A stretch of 64,000 nucleotides of DNA from CAYQSU01 sp964420325 (GCA_964420325.1 CAYQSU010000009.1:1-64000); one strand, 5' to 3'; shown: positions 52,289 through 61,430, counted from the first letter of the stretch. The notes: generated from the letters alone by a model not told the origin. A program made the numbers and translations.

Positions 52289-52888
52289 GTGGGAACGAGC
52301 AAGAACGGATCGAATGGCGGAGCGCCGGGCGGAACCAGGTCCGGGCGCGGCGCGGAAGCACAGGCGCTGGCGGAGCTCTTGACCCGCCTGCAGGTGCATT
52401 CAGAGCTGCTCAAGCGTGACGTGCTGCGCCTGCAACAGGCGCTCGCCGAGATCAACACGGCGATGACCACCTCGCTCGACCGTGTCGAGCGCCTGCGTAG
52501 CAACACCGAGCGCCTGAAGGCGGCCTTCGAACGCTCGCGCTCCATGCCGCCGAGGACGGCCCAGAAGCCCCCGTTCGGCAACCGCATGGCGAAGCCCGCG
52601 ACTGAGGACCGGCGCGCGGGCAGGGATCGCCGCTCGGGATGTGACCGCAGGCGCGCCGCCGACGAGCCGACCGGGCTCATGCGGTGGATCGAGGGCACCT
52701 CTCTCGACCGCCGCAAGGGTGGAGATCGGCGAAGGGCCCAGGACCGCCGGCGCCCGCAGGGCTCGTGCCGATCCCCTGCCCCCTCCGTGCCGAGAGCCAA
52801 GAAGGCCCCGCCGGCGCTGACCGCCAAGGTCGTCTCGCTGGCCGCAGAGCGCGCCAAACGCAAGGCGATGCACTCGCCCGGCCTCTGA
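52289..52888 (+). CDS. Coiled-coil protein with DRR-type repeats, unknown function
   Basis: A 199-residue protein, not recognised. Residues about 22-82 form a coiled coil (LLTRLQVHSELLKRDVLRLQ, then IDxxxRSN-type turns). Then comes a very basic part with repeated DRR units: EDRRAGRDRRSGCDRRR and LDRRKGGDRRRAQDRRR. The basic repeat could bind nucleic acid or phosphate-rich partners. GTG start at 52289 has AGGAGG a few bases before it. Convergent with rarD. Confidence 0.65.
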   Translation: MGTSKNGSNGGAPGGTRSGRGAEAQALAELLTRLQVHSELLKRDVLRLQQALAEINTAMTTSLDRVERLRSNTERLKAAFERSRSMPPRTAQKPPFGNRMAKPATEDRRAGRDRRSGCDRRRAADEPTGLMRWIEGTSLDRRKGGDRRRAQDRRRPQGSCRSPAPSVPRAKKAPPALTAKVVSLAAERAKRKAMHSPGL

Positions 52889-52892
52889 CGCT

Positions 52893-52906
52893 GGCGGCGC
52901 GCCGCC
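52893..52906. terminator. GC palindrome between convergent genes
   Basis: A perfect 14-base palindrome GGCGGCGCGCCGCC lies between the stop of the DRR protein and the stop of rarD, with TGAC and GTCA matching outside it. A likely two-way terminator or a protein site. Confidence 0.5.
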
Positions 52907-52907
52907 G

Positions 52908-53801
52908 TCAGCCGTCCGCGCCTCGCCGCATCGCGTCGGCCGAGTAGACGACCAACCCGCCCCAGATCCAGGCGAAGCTGATCAGGCGGTCGACGGCGAA
53001 CGGCTCGCCGAAGGCGAAGACCGCCAAAAGGAAATGCCCCGTCGGCACGACGTACTGGAGGAGCCCGAGCGTCGTTAGGCGAATGCGCTTGGCGCCGGCG
53101 ACGAACAGGATCAGCGGGATCGCCGTCACCACGCCGGAGAGCGCCAGCAAGAGATCGAGCGAGAGAGCCCGCGAGCCGAACGCGCCGCCGCCCTGCGCCG
53201 CGAGGAGCACGAGATAACCCAATGCCAGCGGCGTCATCAGCAGCGTCTCGACGACGAGTCCAGCGAGCGAGTCCACGGCCGCTGTCTTGCGCACGAGGCC
53301 GTAGCACGCCCAGCTCATGGCCAGCGTCAGCGCCACCCAGGGCACGCCGCCGAGGCCGACGACCTCGTACGCGACCCCGACGCCGGCGAGCCCCACCGCC
53401 ACCCACTGCGCCCGCCGCAGCCGCTCCTTCAGCACCACCACGGCGAGCAGCACGCTGCCAAGCGGACTCATGAAATAGCCGAGGCTCGAATCGAGCACGT
53501 GATCGTTGGCCACGGCCCACAGAAAAACGCCCCAGTTCAGGGACAGGACGAGCGCCGACGCCGTCAGCGTCGCCACCAGCCGCGGGCTTCGCAACGCCCG
53601 TGCGGCATCGCCGAGGCGGCCGAGACCGACAAGCACGACGCCGCCGAAAACCAGCGACCAGACGATGCGGTAGGCCAGGATCTCGATCGGCGGCACCGCC
53701 GACAAGAGCTTGAAGAACGCCGGGAACAGAGCCCAGATCAGAAGCGCGCCGAGGGCCGACAGCGTGCCTACGACCGCCGCGGAGCGCCGGAGCGGAGTCA
53801 C
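52908..53801 (-). CDS. rarD: RarD-type EamA permease
   Basis: A 297-residue protein with ten hydrophobic helices. It has the RarD marks IWALFPAFFKLLSAVPPIEIL and ALVLSLNWGVFLWAVANDHVLDSSLGYFMSPL. RarD is a chloramphenicol-linked permease of unknown native substrate. GTG start at 53801, 12 bases past the AEC transporter stop, so the two may be one operon. Confidence 0.92.
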   Translation of the reverse strand: MTPLRRSAAVVGTLSALGALLIWALFPAFFKLLSAVPPIEILAYRIVWSLVFGGVVLVGLGRLGDAARALRSPRLVATLTASALVLSLNWGVFLWAVANDHVLDSSLGYFMSPLGSVLLAVVVLKERLRRAQWVAVGLAGVGVAYEVVGLGGVPWVALTLAMSWACYGLVRKTAAVDSLAGLVVETLLMTPLALGYLVLLAAQGGGAFGSRALSLDLLLALSGVVTAIPLILFVAGAKRIRLTTLGLLQYVVPTGHFLLAVFAFGEPFAVDRLISFAWIWGGLVVYSADAMRRGADG

Positions 53802-53813
53802 CGTCTCTCCCTC

Positions 53814-54689
53814 CTACAGCACGAACCACAACAGGAGCGGCAACGTGGCGAACGAGACCGCCGTCGACAGCACGACGATTCCTGCCACGTCTTCGGGCGC
53901 CGTTCCGTAGCGCTGCGCGAACAGGTAGTTGAAGACGGCGGCGGGCATCGCCGACTGGATGATGAGCACGCCGCGCTCGGCACCCTCGAGACCGAGGAGC
54001 AAGGCGAGGGTCAAGCCGACGCCGAGGCCCATGCCGAGGCGCAGGAGGGCGAGGCCAAGGCTCAGCGGGATGCGGCGCACGCGCAGGCGGGCGAGCGAGA
54101 CGCCGAGCGCGATCAGCATCATCGGAATGGTGATGCCGCCCAAGAGCTGGGTCGTCGCGTTGATCCAGCGGGGCGGCGGGCTCCCGGCGACCATGAAGGC
54201 GAGCGCAGCCGCGACCGCGTACAGGATCGGCACCCGGGCCAGCGCCCTCAGACTCGCCCGGCCGGACGCGAGAGCGACGCCGACGGTGAACTGGCCGACC
54301 GCCGTGACGGTGAAGACGCCGATGGCGAGACCGAGCCCGATGTCGCCGAAAGCCAGATAGTTGAGCGGCAGCCCCATGTTGCCGGTGTTGGGAAACATCA
54401 ACGATGGCAGGAACGCGCGGACCGAGAACCCCGAGGCAGCCAGCACGGCGCCGCCGATCAAGGCGAAGGCAAGGACGGCAGCGATGGCGGCGAGCACCAT
54501 GGTGACGAACGAGCCCGGACCCACGGCGAGATTGGCCAGCGTGTGGAAGACGAGACAGGGCGCGCCGACGTTGGTGATCAGCGTGGTGACGAACTCGACC
54601 TCGAAGCCGCGCGCAAGCCGCGCCCAGGCAAAGCCGATGCCGGCGCAGACGAAGACCGGCGCCACGATCGAGAACAGGTCGGCATACAT
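53814..54689 (-). CDS. AEC-family (auxin efflux carrier-like) transporter
   Basis: A 291-residue protein with about ten helices. The N-terminus VAPVFVCAGIGFAWARL and SLMFPNTGNMGLPLNYLAFG are typical of the AEC family, which moves small organic acids such as malate. Substrate not known. Followed by rarD. Confidence 0.9.
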   Translation of the reverse strand: MYADLFSIVAPVFVCAGIGFAWARLARGFEVEFVTTLITNVGAPCLVFHTLANLAVGPGSFVTMVLAAIAAVLAFALIGGAVLAASGFSVRAFLPSLMFPNTGNMGLPLNYLAFGDIGLGLAIGVFTVTAVGQFTVGVALASGRASLRALARVPILYAVAAALAFMVAGSPPPRWINATTQLLGGITIPMMLIALGVSLARLRVRRIPLSLGLALLRLGMGLGVGLTLALLLGLEGAERGVLIIQSAMPAAVFNYLFAQRYGTAPEDVAGIVVLSTAVSFATLPLLLWFVL

Positions 54690-54794
54690 GCAGCGTCCGC
54701 GGGAGCGGCTCCGGGCCCGTCTGCCGGGGCGGCCAAGACGGGCACCGATCCGCGTCCGCCCGTGCCGGCACGTCGCCGGACGTCTCCCCCTCTC

Positions 54795-56225
54795 CTACCG
54801 CCCTCCCAGATCCCTCGCCTCGACGATCCTGAGCACGTTGGTCGTACCCCTGGTGTTGAGCGGCATGCCGGCGGTGACGACGATCGGCTCGCCGGACTGG
54901 GCGAAGCCCTCCGCGACGGCGATCGTGGCGGCGGTCTCGATCATCTTGTCGAAATCGTCGTGGCTTTCCACCTGGACCGTGTGCACGCCCCAGATCGCCG
55001 CCAGACGGCCGGCCGTCTCGGCGAACGGCGTCAGGGCGAGGATCGGTACGCGCGGGCGTTCGCGGGCTGCGCGCAGCGTCGTCGAGCCGCTGCAGGTGAA
55101 GGTGACGATGGCCTTGGCCCCGACCGTCTCCGCGACCTGGCGGGCGGCCGCGGTGATGGCGTCGTCGGAGGTCGGTTCGGGCATGCTCCGCGTCGCGCTG
55201 CTCACGCTCCAATACGTGGGGTCCGCCTCGACGCGGTGGATGATGCGGTCCATGATCGCGACCGCTTCGGCGGGATAGGCGCCGACGGCGGTCTCGGCCG
55301 AGAGCATGACCGCATCCGCCCCGTCGTAGACGGCGGTCGCCACATCGGAGGCCTCGGCCCGTGTCGGCACCGGCGCACTGATCATCGACTCCAGCATCTG
55401 CGTCGCCACCACCACCGGCTTGCCGGCGTACCGGGAAGCGCGGACGATGCGCCGCTGCAGGACCGGCACGTCCTCGGCGGCCATTTCCACGCCGAGGTCG
55501 CCGCGGGCCACCATCACGCCGTCGGCCCGATCGACGATGGCGTAGAGCTGATCGATCGCCGACGGCTTCTCGAGCTTGGCCATGAGGCTCGCACGGCCGG
55601 CGATCAGGCTTTTCGCCTCGTCGACGTCGGCCGGCCGCTGCACGAACGAGAGCGCGATCCAGTCGACCCCGAGTTCGAGCGCAAACGCCAGGTCCTCTCG
55701 GTCCTTGGCGGTCAGCGGCGACAGCTCGAGCATCGCGTGCGGCAGGTTGACCCCTTTGTGGTCGCTGATCGGGCCACCGACGACGACGCGAGCGTCGGCA
55801 AAGTCCGGGCCGCAGGTCATCACCTGCAGGCGGATCTTGCCGTCGTTGATCAGCAACTCGGTGCCGGGCCGCAGTGCCGCGAAAACCTCTGGATGCGGCA
55901 AGGGCGCGCGCCGGCCGTCACCCGGCTCCGCCGACAGATCGAGGCGAAACGCGGCGCCGGGCTCGAGCTGAGCGGAGCCTCGGGCGAACCGTCCGACCCT
56001 CAGCTTCGGTCCCTGCAGATCGGCGACGACGCCTTGCGGCCGGCCGAGCCGACGGGAGAGATCCCTGATGATGCGGAACCGCTCGCCGTGCTCGTCGTGC
56101 GAGCCATGGCTGAAGTTGAGCCGGAAGAGGTCGGCGCCTTGCTGGCAGAGCCGGGCGATCGCCTCCTCGCCACTGGTCGCCGGACCGAGGGTGGCCACGA
56201 TCTTGGCTCGCCGATCGCGTCGCAT
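54795..56225 (-). CDS. pyk: Pyruvate kinase
   Basis: A 476-residue enzyme that makes pyruvate and ATP from phosphoenolpyruvate. It starts MRRDRRAKIVATLGPATSGEE and has FRLNFSHGSHDEH, the metal site AKLEKPSAI, VMVARGDLGVEM and QMLESMISAPVPTRAEASDVA. The C-terminal allosteric domain is present. ATG at 56225 is chosen; ATG at 56246 adds seven residues. Confidence 0.96.
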   Translation of the reverse strand: MRRDRRAKIVATLGPATSGEEAIARLCQQGADLFRLNFSHGSHDEHGERFRIIRDLSRRLGRPQGVVADLQGPKLRVGRFARGSAQLEPGAAFRLDLSAEPGDGRRAPLPHPEVFAALRPGTELLINDGKIRLQVMTCGPDFADARVVVGGPISDHKGVNLPHAMLELSPLTAKDREDLAFALELGVDWIALSFVQRPADVDEAKSLIAGRASLMAKLEKPSAIDQLYAIVDRADGVMVARGDLGVEMAAEDVPVLQRRIVRASRYAGKPVVVATQMLESMISAPVPTRAEASDVATAVYDGADAVMLSAETAVGAYPAEAVAIMDRIIHRVEADPTYWSVSSATRSMPEPTSDDAITAAARQVAETVGAKAIVTFTCSGSTTLRAARERPRVPILALTPFAETAGRLAAIWGVHTVQVESHDDFDKMIETAATIAVAEGFAQSGEPIVVTAGMPLNTRGTTNVLRIVEARDLGGR

Positions 56226-56397
56226 GGCGGAGCGTATACGCGGCATGCGGTCGGCGCGCCAGCCCGAATCGGACCCGGGCGATCGGCACGGCGAACGCAT
56301 CCGTGTTCAGGAATTGTGAACCCTATGCGCCTAGGCTTCGGCGGCACCCCGCATCGATTCCCGATGCTGGGCATGAGCCGGCAAGGGATGCCCGCCG

Positions 56398-56943
56398 ATG
56401 ACGGACGATCCGACCAGGGCTCTCGATGCGAGCTTCCTCAAGCGGGAGCTCCTCGGCCTGTTCGAGTACGTCCAACGCGTAAGACAGGAGATCGCGGCGA
56501 TCAGCCGTCCGGCCGAGGACGCCCACCGGTTCGAATCGATGGGGGACCAGCTCGATCTCATCGTCCAGGCGACCGAGGATGCCACGAACACGATCATGGA
56601 GGCCGTCGAGACCAACATCGAGCTCTTGGCCTCGCTGCGAACGGGCGTTCGTGACGGCCGTCACCAGGCCGTTCTCGACCGCATGGCGGCCAACCAGAAC
56701 CGGATCATCGAGGCCTGCTCGTTCCAGGACATCACCGGCCAGCGGGTGAGCAAGGTGGTGAAGTCGCTGGCCTACGTCGAGGAACGGGTGAACAACCTCA
56801 TCCACATCTGGGGCAAGGACGCGCTCGACCGCGAGACGATCGCTGCCGAGTGCGCCAAGAGCGGCGAGGACGCACTCCTCAACGGTCCCCAGGACCCCGA
56901 AACCGCGCTGGCCCAGGCCGAGATCGACGCGCTCTTCGGGTGA
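56398..56943 (+). CDS. CheZ-like phosphatase
   Basis: A 181-residue helical protein. The motif ACSFQDITGQRVSKVVKSL near residue 102 is the CheZ active site with its catalytic Gln. The C-terminus ETALAQAEIDALFG resembles the FliM N-terminal peptide that binds CheY~P, so it should hold CheY. CheZ ends chemotaxis signals by removing phosphate from CheY. No chemotaxis cluster surrounds it. Confidence 0.88.
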   Translation: MTDDPTRALDASFLKRELLGLFEYVQRVRQEIAAISRPAEDAHRFESMGDQLDLIVQATEDATNTIMEAVETNIELLASLRTGVRDGRHQAVLDRMAANQNRIIEACSFQDITGQRVSKVVKSLAYVEERVNNLIHIWGKDALDRETIAAECAKSGEDALLNGPQDPETALAQAEIDALFG

Positions 56944-56945
56944 TC

Positions 56946-56965
56946 GAGCCCGCCGCAGCGGGCTC
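56946..56965. terminator. Strong hairpin between cheZ-like and tag genes
   Basis: GAGCCCGC at 56946-56953 pairs perfectly with GCGGGCTC at 56958-56965, loop CGCA. It lies between convergent stops and overlaps the tag stop. A likely two-way terminator; no T-run. Confidence 0.55.
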
Positions 56966-57551
56966 AGCCGAGCTCGGCATGGCGGAAGCAGTCGACGACG
57001 TGATCGTTGACCATGCCGACCGCCTGCATGAAGGCGTAGCAGACGGTCGGTCCGACGAAGCGAAACCCGTGCGCGCGAAGCGCCCTGGACATGGCCAGCG
57101 ATTCCGCCGTCGAGGCCGGTACCTCGGCCAGCGTCCGCCAGCGGTTGACCTTGGGCCGGCCGTCGACGAAGGCCCAGAGGGATCGCGCAAAGCTTCCCTC
57201 GGAAGCGACGACGTCGAGCCAGCAGCGGGCGTTGGCGACGGCGGCCTCGATCTTGGCGCGGTTGCGGACGATGCCGGCGTCCGCCATCAGCCGCGCGACG
57301 TCGGCCGCGCCGTAGTCGGCGATGCGGCCGGGATCGAAGCCGTCGAAGGCACGGCGAAAGGCCTCCCGCTTCCTCAGTATCGTGATCCACGCGAGCCCGG
57401 CCTGGAAGCTGTCGAGAACCAGCTTCTCGTAGAGCGCGCGGTCATCCCACTCGGGAACGCCCCATTCCAGGTCGTGGTAGGCGACATAGAGCGGGTCGCT
57501 TCCCGGCCACGGGCAGCGCCTGACGTCGGCGGCGTTCGACGATGGAACCAT
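56964..57551 (-). CDS. tag: DNA-3-methyladenine glycosylase I
   Basis: A 195-residue Tag enzyme that removes 3-methyladenine. It has RCPWPGSDPLYVAYHDLEWG near the N-terminus with a zinc Cys and His, LVLDSFQAGLAWITIL, and the C-terminal GMVNDHVVDCFRH with further zinc ligands. Length is normal. Convergent with cheZ. Confidence 0.96.
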   Translation of the reverse strand: MVPSSNAADVRRCPWPGSDPLYVAYHDLEWGVPEWDDRALYEKLVLDSFQAGLAWITILRKREAFRRAFDGFDPGRIADYGAADVARLMADAGIVRNRAKIEAAVANARCWLDVVASEGSFARSLWAFVDGRPKVNRWRTLAEVPASTAESLAMSRALRAHGFRFVGPTVCYAFMQAVGMVNDHVVDCFRHAELG

Positions 57552-57660
57552 CCGGCCTCGCTCGCTTCGGTTTGCCGTCGGCGCGCGGACGGCCTATTGT
57601 GCCGAGTGCCGCCTGGACGGCGGTTTGCGTCCCCTCGAGTTAACCCCGAGTGAGGCTGAG

Positions 57661-58215
57661 ATGAAATCACTGATTGCGTATGTCGGTCCGCTTCTGCTCG
57701 CGCTTCCGCTCATCACCTCCGCCAGCGTCGGCGCGGCGGATGCGGAGGACACCCTCTATCTCGACCTCAAGGACGGCCGCGTTGTCATCGAGATGCGGCC
57801 CGATCTGGCGCCAAACCACGTCGCCCGGATCAAGGAGCTGGTGCGCCAGGGATTCTACGACGGACTCGCCTTCCATCGCGTGATCGAGGGCTTCATGGCC
57901 CAGACTGGCGACCCGAGGGGGGACGGCACCGGCGGCTCCGGCGTCAAGCTCAAGGCCGAGTTCTCCGACACCCCGTTCGTCCGCGGAACGGTGGGGATGG
58001 CGCGTGCGCGGGATGCGAACAGCGGCGATTCGCAGTTCTTCATCTGCTTCGAGCCGGCACCCTTCCTCAACGGCCAGTACACGGTTTGGGGCCGCGTCGT
58101 CGAAGGCATGGAGCACGTGGACCGGATCAAGCGGGGAGACCAGGCGCGCAACGGCGTGGTCAGCGATCCCGACACCATCGTCCGCATGCAGGTGGCCGCC
58201 GACGCCAAGTCGTAG
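57661..58215 (+). CDS. Secreted peptidyl-prolyl cis-trans isomerase (cyclophilin)
   Basis: A 184-residue cyclophilin with a signal peptide (MKSLIAYVGPLLLALPLITS, cut near GAA at about 26). The active site FHRVIEGFMAQTGDPRGDGTGG, followed by SQFFICFEPAPFLNGQYTVWG, is complete. It helps proteins fold in the periplasm. Followed 50 bases later by a CBM21-like secreted protein gene. Confidence 0.95.
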   Translation: MKSLIAYVGPLLLALPLITSASVGAADAEDTLYLDLKDGRVVIEMRPDLAPNHVARIKELVRQGFYDGLAFHRVIEGFMAQTGDPRGDGTGGSGVKLKAEFSDTPFVRGTVGMARARDANSGDSQFFICFEPAPFLNGQYTVWGRVVEGMEHVDRIKRGDQARNGVVSDPDTIVRMQVAADAKS

Positions 58216-58264
58216 AGGCCGCATGCCTCGAGTGTGAAGTGGTTCAGAGGCGGAGGGATTGGCG

Positions 58265-59068
58265 ATGCCCTGTCTCGTGACGATGTTGGCGGCCGCCCTG
58301 ATGGTGGCGCTGTCGGCCTCCGTTTCCCGCGCCGAGGAGACCTCGCCGGTCCGTCTCGAGGTGGCCTACGGCCAGACCTACGCCGTCTCCGGCATGACCT
58401 TCAGCTGGACGACTGTGCGGGCCAAGGTGAAGAACATCGCTTATGAGAAGAGCGTCGTCCTCCATTACCGGGACAGCGACGGCACCTGGAAGGACCATCC
58501 GCTCGGCTTCATGGGCCACTACGGGACCTACGACGTCTTCGGCGGCACCGGCTCGACGCCGACGACGGGCGAGTTCGTCCTCCGCTACACGGTGCCGGGC
58601 CAGGAGCACTGGGACAACAACAAGGGCGCCAACTATAAGATCGGCACGTTCAAGGGGGTGGTCGGCGGCAACGTCATGCTGAAACAGGCAACCGCCCACA
58701 TCGGCCACGAGGTCGGCGGCGGCTTCACCTTCACCACGTCCTGGTTCGACGGCGAGATCTACGTTCAGAACCTGTCCCACAACAAGCGCGTCGGCGTCCG
58801 CTACTCGGCCGACGGCGGCGTCACCTGGGTCGATGTCGACGGCTCTTACGTCGGGCCGGAGCGCGCCGTCGCCGGTGACGTCAGCGGCGTCGAGGTCTGG
58901 CGGTTCAAGACGCCGACGCTCAACCTGAACACCGCGGCCGGCGCGTTCCGGTTCGCCGTCTACTACGAGACCAGGGACCCCGGCCCCGGCTTCGGGACCC
59001 AGTTCTGGGACAACAACTTCGCCCAGGACTACGTCCTCGACAAGGCCCACGGCACGACGACCGAGTAG
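58265..59068 (+). CDS. Secreted protein with two CBM21-like repeats
   Basis: A 267-residue protein with a signal peptide (cut near SRA, residue 23). Two repeats are seen. Repeat 1 has VKNIAYEKSVVLHYR (55-69) and EHWDNNKGANY (114-124). Repeat 2 has VQNLSHNKRVGVRYS (167-181) and QFWDNNFAQDY (246-256). These are the marks of carbohydrate-binding module 21, the starch/glycogen-binding module of eukaryotic glucoamylases and PP1 subunits. No enzyme domain is fused. ATG at 58265 follows GGAGGG by seven bases. Confidence 0.8.
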   Translation: MPCLVTMLAAALMVALSASVSRAEETSPVRLEVAYGQTYAVSGMTFSWTTVRAKVKNIAYEKSVVLHYRDSDGTWKDHPLGFMGHYGTYDVFGGTGSTPTTGEFVLRYTVPGQEHWDNNKGANYKIGTFKGVVGGNVMLKQATAHIGHEVGGGFTFTTSWFDGEIYVQNLSHNKRVGVRYSADGGVTWVDVDGSYVGPERAVAGDVSGVEVWRFKTPTLNLNTAAGAFRFAVYYETRDPGPGFGTQFWDNNFAQDYVLDKAHGTTTE

Positions 59069-59077
59069 CAAGAGGGC

Positions 59078-59087
59078 GCGGCGCCGC
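59078..59087. terminator. Short GC palindrome between convergent genes
   Basis: A perfect ten-base palindrome GCGGCGCCGC lies directly before the VWA gene stop, after the CBM21-like stop. A possible terminator; no T-run. Confidence 0.3.
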
Positions 59088-60263
59088 TCACCGGCTGAGC
59101 TCGCGGACGGCGCGGTCGAGCCCTTCGAGGGTCAGCGGATACATCCGCCCGGCCATGAGCTGGCGCACCATCTGGACCGAAGCGGACATCTCCCACCAGC
59201 CTTCCCGGGTCGGATTGAGCCAGACCGCGCGCGGATAGACGGCGAGCACCCGCTGCATCCAGACGTGGCCCGGCTCGTCGTTCCAGTGCTCGACCGAGCC
59301 GCCCGGATGTAGGATCTCATAGGGGCTCATCGACGCGTCGCCGACGAAGATCGCCCGGTAGTCGTGGGGATAGGTGTGGAGAAGATCCCAGGTCGCGATC
59401 CTCTCGGCGTGGCGTCGGCGATTGTCCCGCCAGACGCGCTCGTAGAGACAGTTGTGGAAATAGACGTACTCGAGATGCTTGAACTCCGACCGCGCCGCCG
59501 AGAACAGCTCCTCGCAGACCTTGACGTAGGGATCCATGGACCCGCCGACGTCGAGGAACAAGAGCACCTTGACGGCGTTGTGGCGCTCGGCACGCAGCTT
59601 GAGATCGAGGTAGGCCTTTCTCGCCGTCGCCGCGATCGTTTCCGGAAGATCGAGTTCGGTCGCCGCGCCATCGCGGGCGAACCGGCGCAAACGGCGGAGC
59701 GCGATCTTGATGTTGCGGATGCCGATCTCCACCGAGGAATCCAGGTTCCTGAACTCGCGACGGTCCCAGACCTTGACCGCGTGCAGGCTGCGGTTGCCGT
59801 CCTGGCCGATGCGCACCCCTTCCGGATTGTAGCCCCACGCTCCGTAGGGAGAGGTGCCGGCGGTGCCGATCCACTTGCTGCCGCCGTGATGGCGCCCCTT
59901 CTGCTCGGCGAGCCGCCGGCGCAGCGTCTCCATCAGCGTGTCCCAGCCGCCGAGTGAGCGGACCAGCGCCTTCTCCTCCTCGGTCAGCAGCCGCTCGCCC
60001 ATCTTCCTAAGCCAGTCCCCGGGGATCGCCACCGCCTCGTCCGCCGCCGCCGGCTCGAGGCCCTTGAACACCTTGGCGAAGACGCGGTCGAAGCGGTCGA
60101 GGTTGCTCTCGTCCTTCACCAGGGAGGCGCGGGCGAGGTAGTAGAAGTCGTCGACGCTGTAGCCGGCAATGCCGGCGTCGGTCGCCTCCAGGAGCGTCAG
60201 GTACTCCCTGAGGCTCGCCGGCACGCCCGCCTGCCGCAGCTCGACAAAGAAGCCGATGAACAT
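59088..60263 (-). CDS. VWA-domain protein (CoxE-like), MoxR partner
   Basis: A 391-residue protein. The N-terminus (MFIGFFVELRQAGVPASLREYL) and helical region lead to a von Willebrand factor A domain with the MIDAS motif LLFLDVGGSMDP near residue 243. This is the CoxE-like/DUF58-related class that works with MoxR AAA ATPases as metal-cofactor or protein chaperones. The start at 60263 fits the family. MoxR gene is upstream on the same strand. Confidence 0.9.
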   Translation of the reverse strand: MFIGFFVELRQAGVPASLREYLTLLEATDAGIAGYSVDDFYYLARASLVKDESNLDRFDRVFAKVFKGLEPAAADEAVAIPGDWLRKMGERLLTEEEKALVRSLGGWDTLMETLRRRLAEQKGRHHGGSKWIGTAGTSPYGAWGYNPEGVRIGQDGNRSLHAVKVWDRREFRNLDSSVEIGIRNIKIALRRLRRFARDGAATELDLPETIAATARKAYLDLKLRAERHNAVKVLLFLDVGGSMDPYVKVCEELFSAARSEFKHLEYVYFHNCLYERVWRDNRRRHAERIATWDLLHTYPHDYRAIFVGDASMSPYEILHPGGSVEHWNDEPGHVWMQRVLAVYPRAVWLNPTREGWWEMSASVQMVRQLMAGRMYPLTLEGLDRAVRELSR

Positions 60264-60403
60264 GGTCGAAACCAAACCTGCCCGGCGTGTGTCGCTCGCA
60301 CAAGAATAGGCCAGGGACCGCGGCAGCGCCATCGTCAGGTCCAGCCGACGATCGAGAGGCCGGACTGCTCGGCGAGGTCGAGATCGGCGTCACGGCGGCG
60401 GGG

Positions 60404-61255
60404 CTAATGCCCTTCGCGGCGGGCGAGGAAGGCGAGGCGCTCGAACAACTGCACGTCCTGCTCGTTCTTCAGGAGCGCGCCGTAGAGCGGCGGGATGACC
60501 TGGCGCTGGTCCTTGGCGCGGAGGGCCTCGACCGGGATGTCCTCGACCAGGAGCAGCTTGAGCCAGTCGAGAAGCTCGGACGTCGACGGCTTCTTCTTCA
60601 GGCCCGGCACCTCGCGGAGCTGGAAGAAGCAGCTCAGCGCCTCGTGCACGAGGCGCCGGTGGATGCCGGGAAAATGGACATCGATGATGCGCTCCATGGT
60701 TTCCCGGTCGGGGAAGCGGATGTAGTGGAAGAAGCAGCGGCGAAGGAACGCGTCGGGCAGCTCCTTTTCGTTGTTCGACGTGATGACAACGATCGGCCGC
60801 TGGCGGGCGACGACCGTCTCCCGGGTTTCGTAGACGTGGAACTCCATGCGGTCGAGCTCGAGAAGCATGTCGTTGGGGAACTCGATGTCCGCCTTGTCGA
60901 TCTCATCGATCAGGAGCACCGGCCGGATGTCCATGGCGAACGCTTCCCACAGCTTGCCGCGGACGATGTAGTTGCCGATGTCGTGAACGCGCGCATCGCC
61001 GAGCTGGGAATCGCGTAGCCGGGCGACCGCGTCGTACTCGTAGAGGCCCTGCTGGGCGCGGGTGGTGGACTTGATGTGCCACTGGATCAGCGGCACGCCG
61101 AGCGCCCTGGCGATCTCATGGGCGAGGATGGTCTTGCCTGTCCCCGGCTCGCCCTTGACCAACAACGGGCGCTCCAGCGCGATGGCCGCGTTCACCGCCA
61201 CCATCAGATCCTGGGTGACGACGTAGGTCTCGGTGCCTCTGAAGCGCTGGCTCAT
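60404..61255 (-). CDS. MoxR-family AAA+ ATPase
   Basis: A 283-residue ATPase. Walker A is VKGEPGTGKTILAHEIA, Walker B VLLIDEIDKAD, and sensor 1 is in PIVVITSNNEKELPDAFLRRCF. It pairs with the VWA protein gene 140 bases downstream. MoxR-VWA pairs remodel proteins or insert metals; the client is not shown by the neighbourhood. Divergent from hsp20. Confidence 0.95.
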   Translation of the reverse strand: MSQRFRGTETYVVTQDLMVAVNAAIALERPLLVKGEPGTGKTILAHEIARALGVPLIQWHIKSTTRAQQGLYEYDAVARLRDSQLGDARVHDIGNYIVRGKLWEAFAMDIRPVLLIDEIDKADIEFPNDMLLELDRMEFHVYETRETVVARQRPIVVITSNNEKELPDAFLRRCFFHYIRFPDRETMERIIDVHFPGIHRRLVHEALSCFFQLREVPGLKKKPSTSELLDWLKLLLVEDIPVEALRAKDQRQVIPPLYGALLKNEQDVQLFERLAFLARREGH

Positions 61256-61430
61256 GGGCGTCCTTCCTGTCCGAGGGGACACTGGCGCAGAGGGTAAGGG
61301 CGCCTTGGCCCGACTTCAAGGAGCGAACGCCCGCGGAGCGGCCGGTTTGGCTGTTGCATTTCCGTGCGAGCGGGCGACATCTTAGGCATCGGCCGGCGAT
61401 CGCCGTCGGCCAGCTACCGATCGGACCGTC

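Noticed and set aside
56523..56540. GGTTCGAATC, like a tRNA T-loop
   Set aside because: It lies inside the CheZ-like gene and no cloverleaf can be drawn around it.
53499..56654. Open frame of over 1000 codons opposite rarD, the AEC gene and pyk
   Set aside because: It runs across three well-supported genes and has only low-complexity charged sequence.
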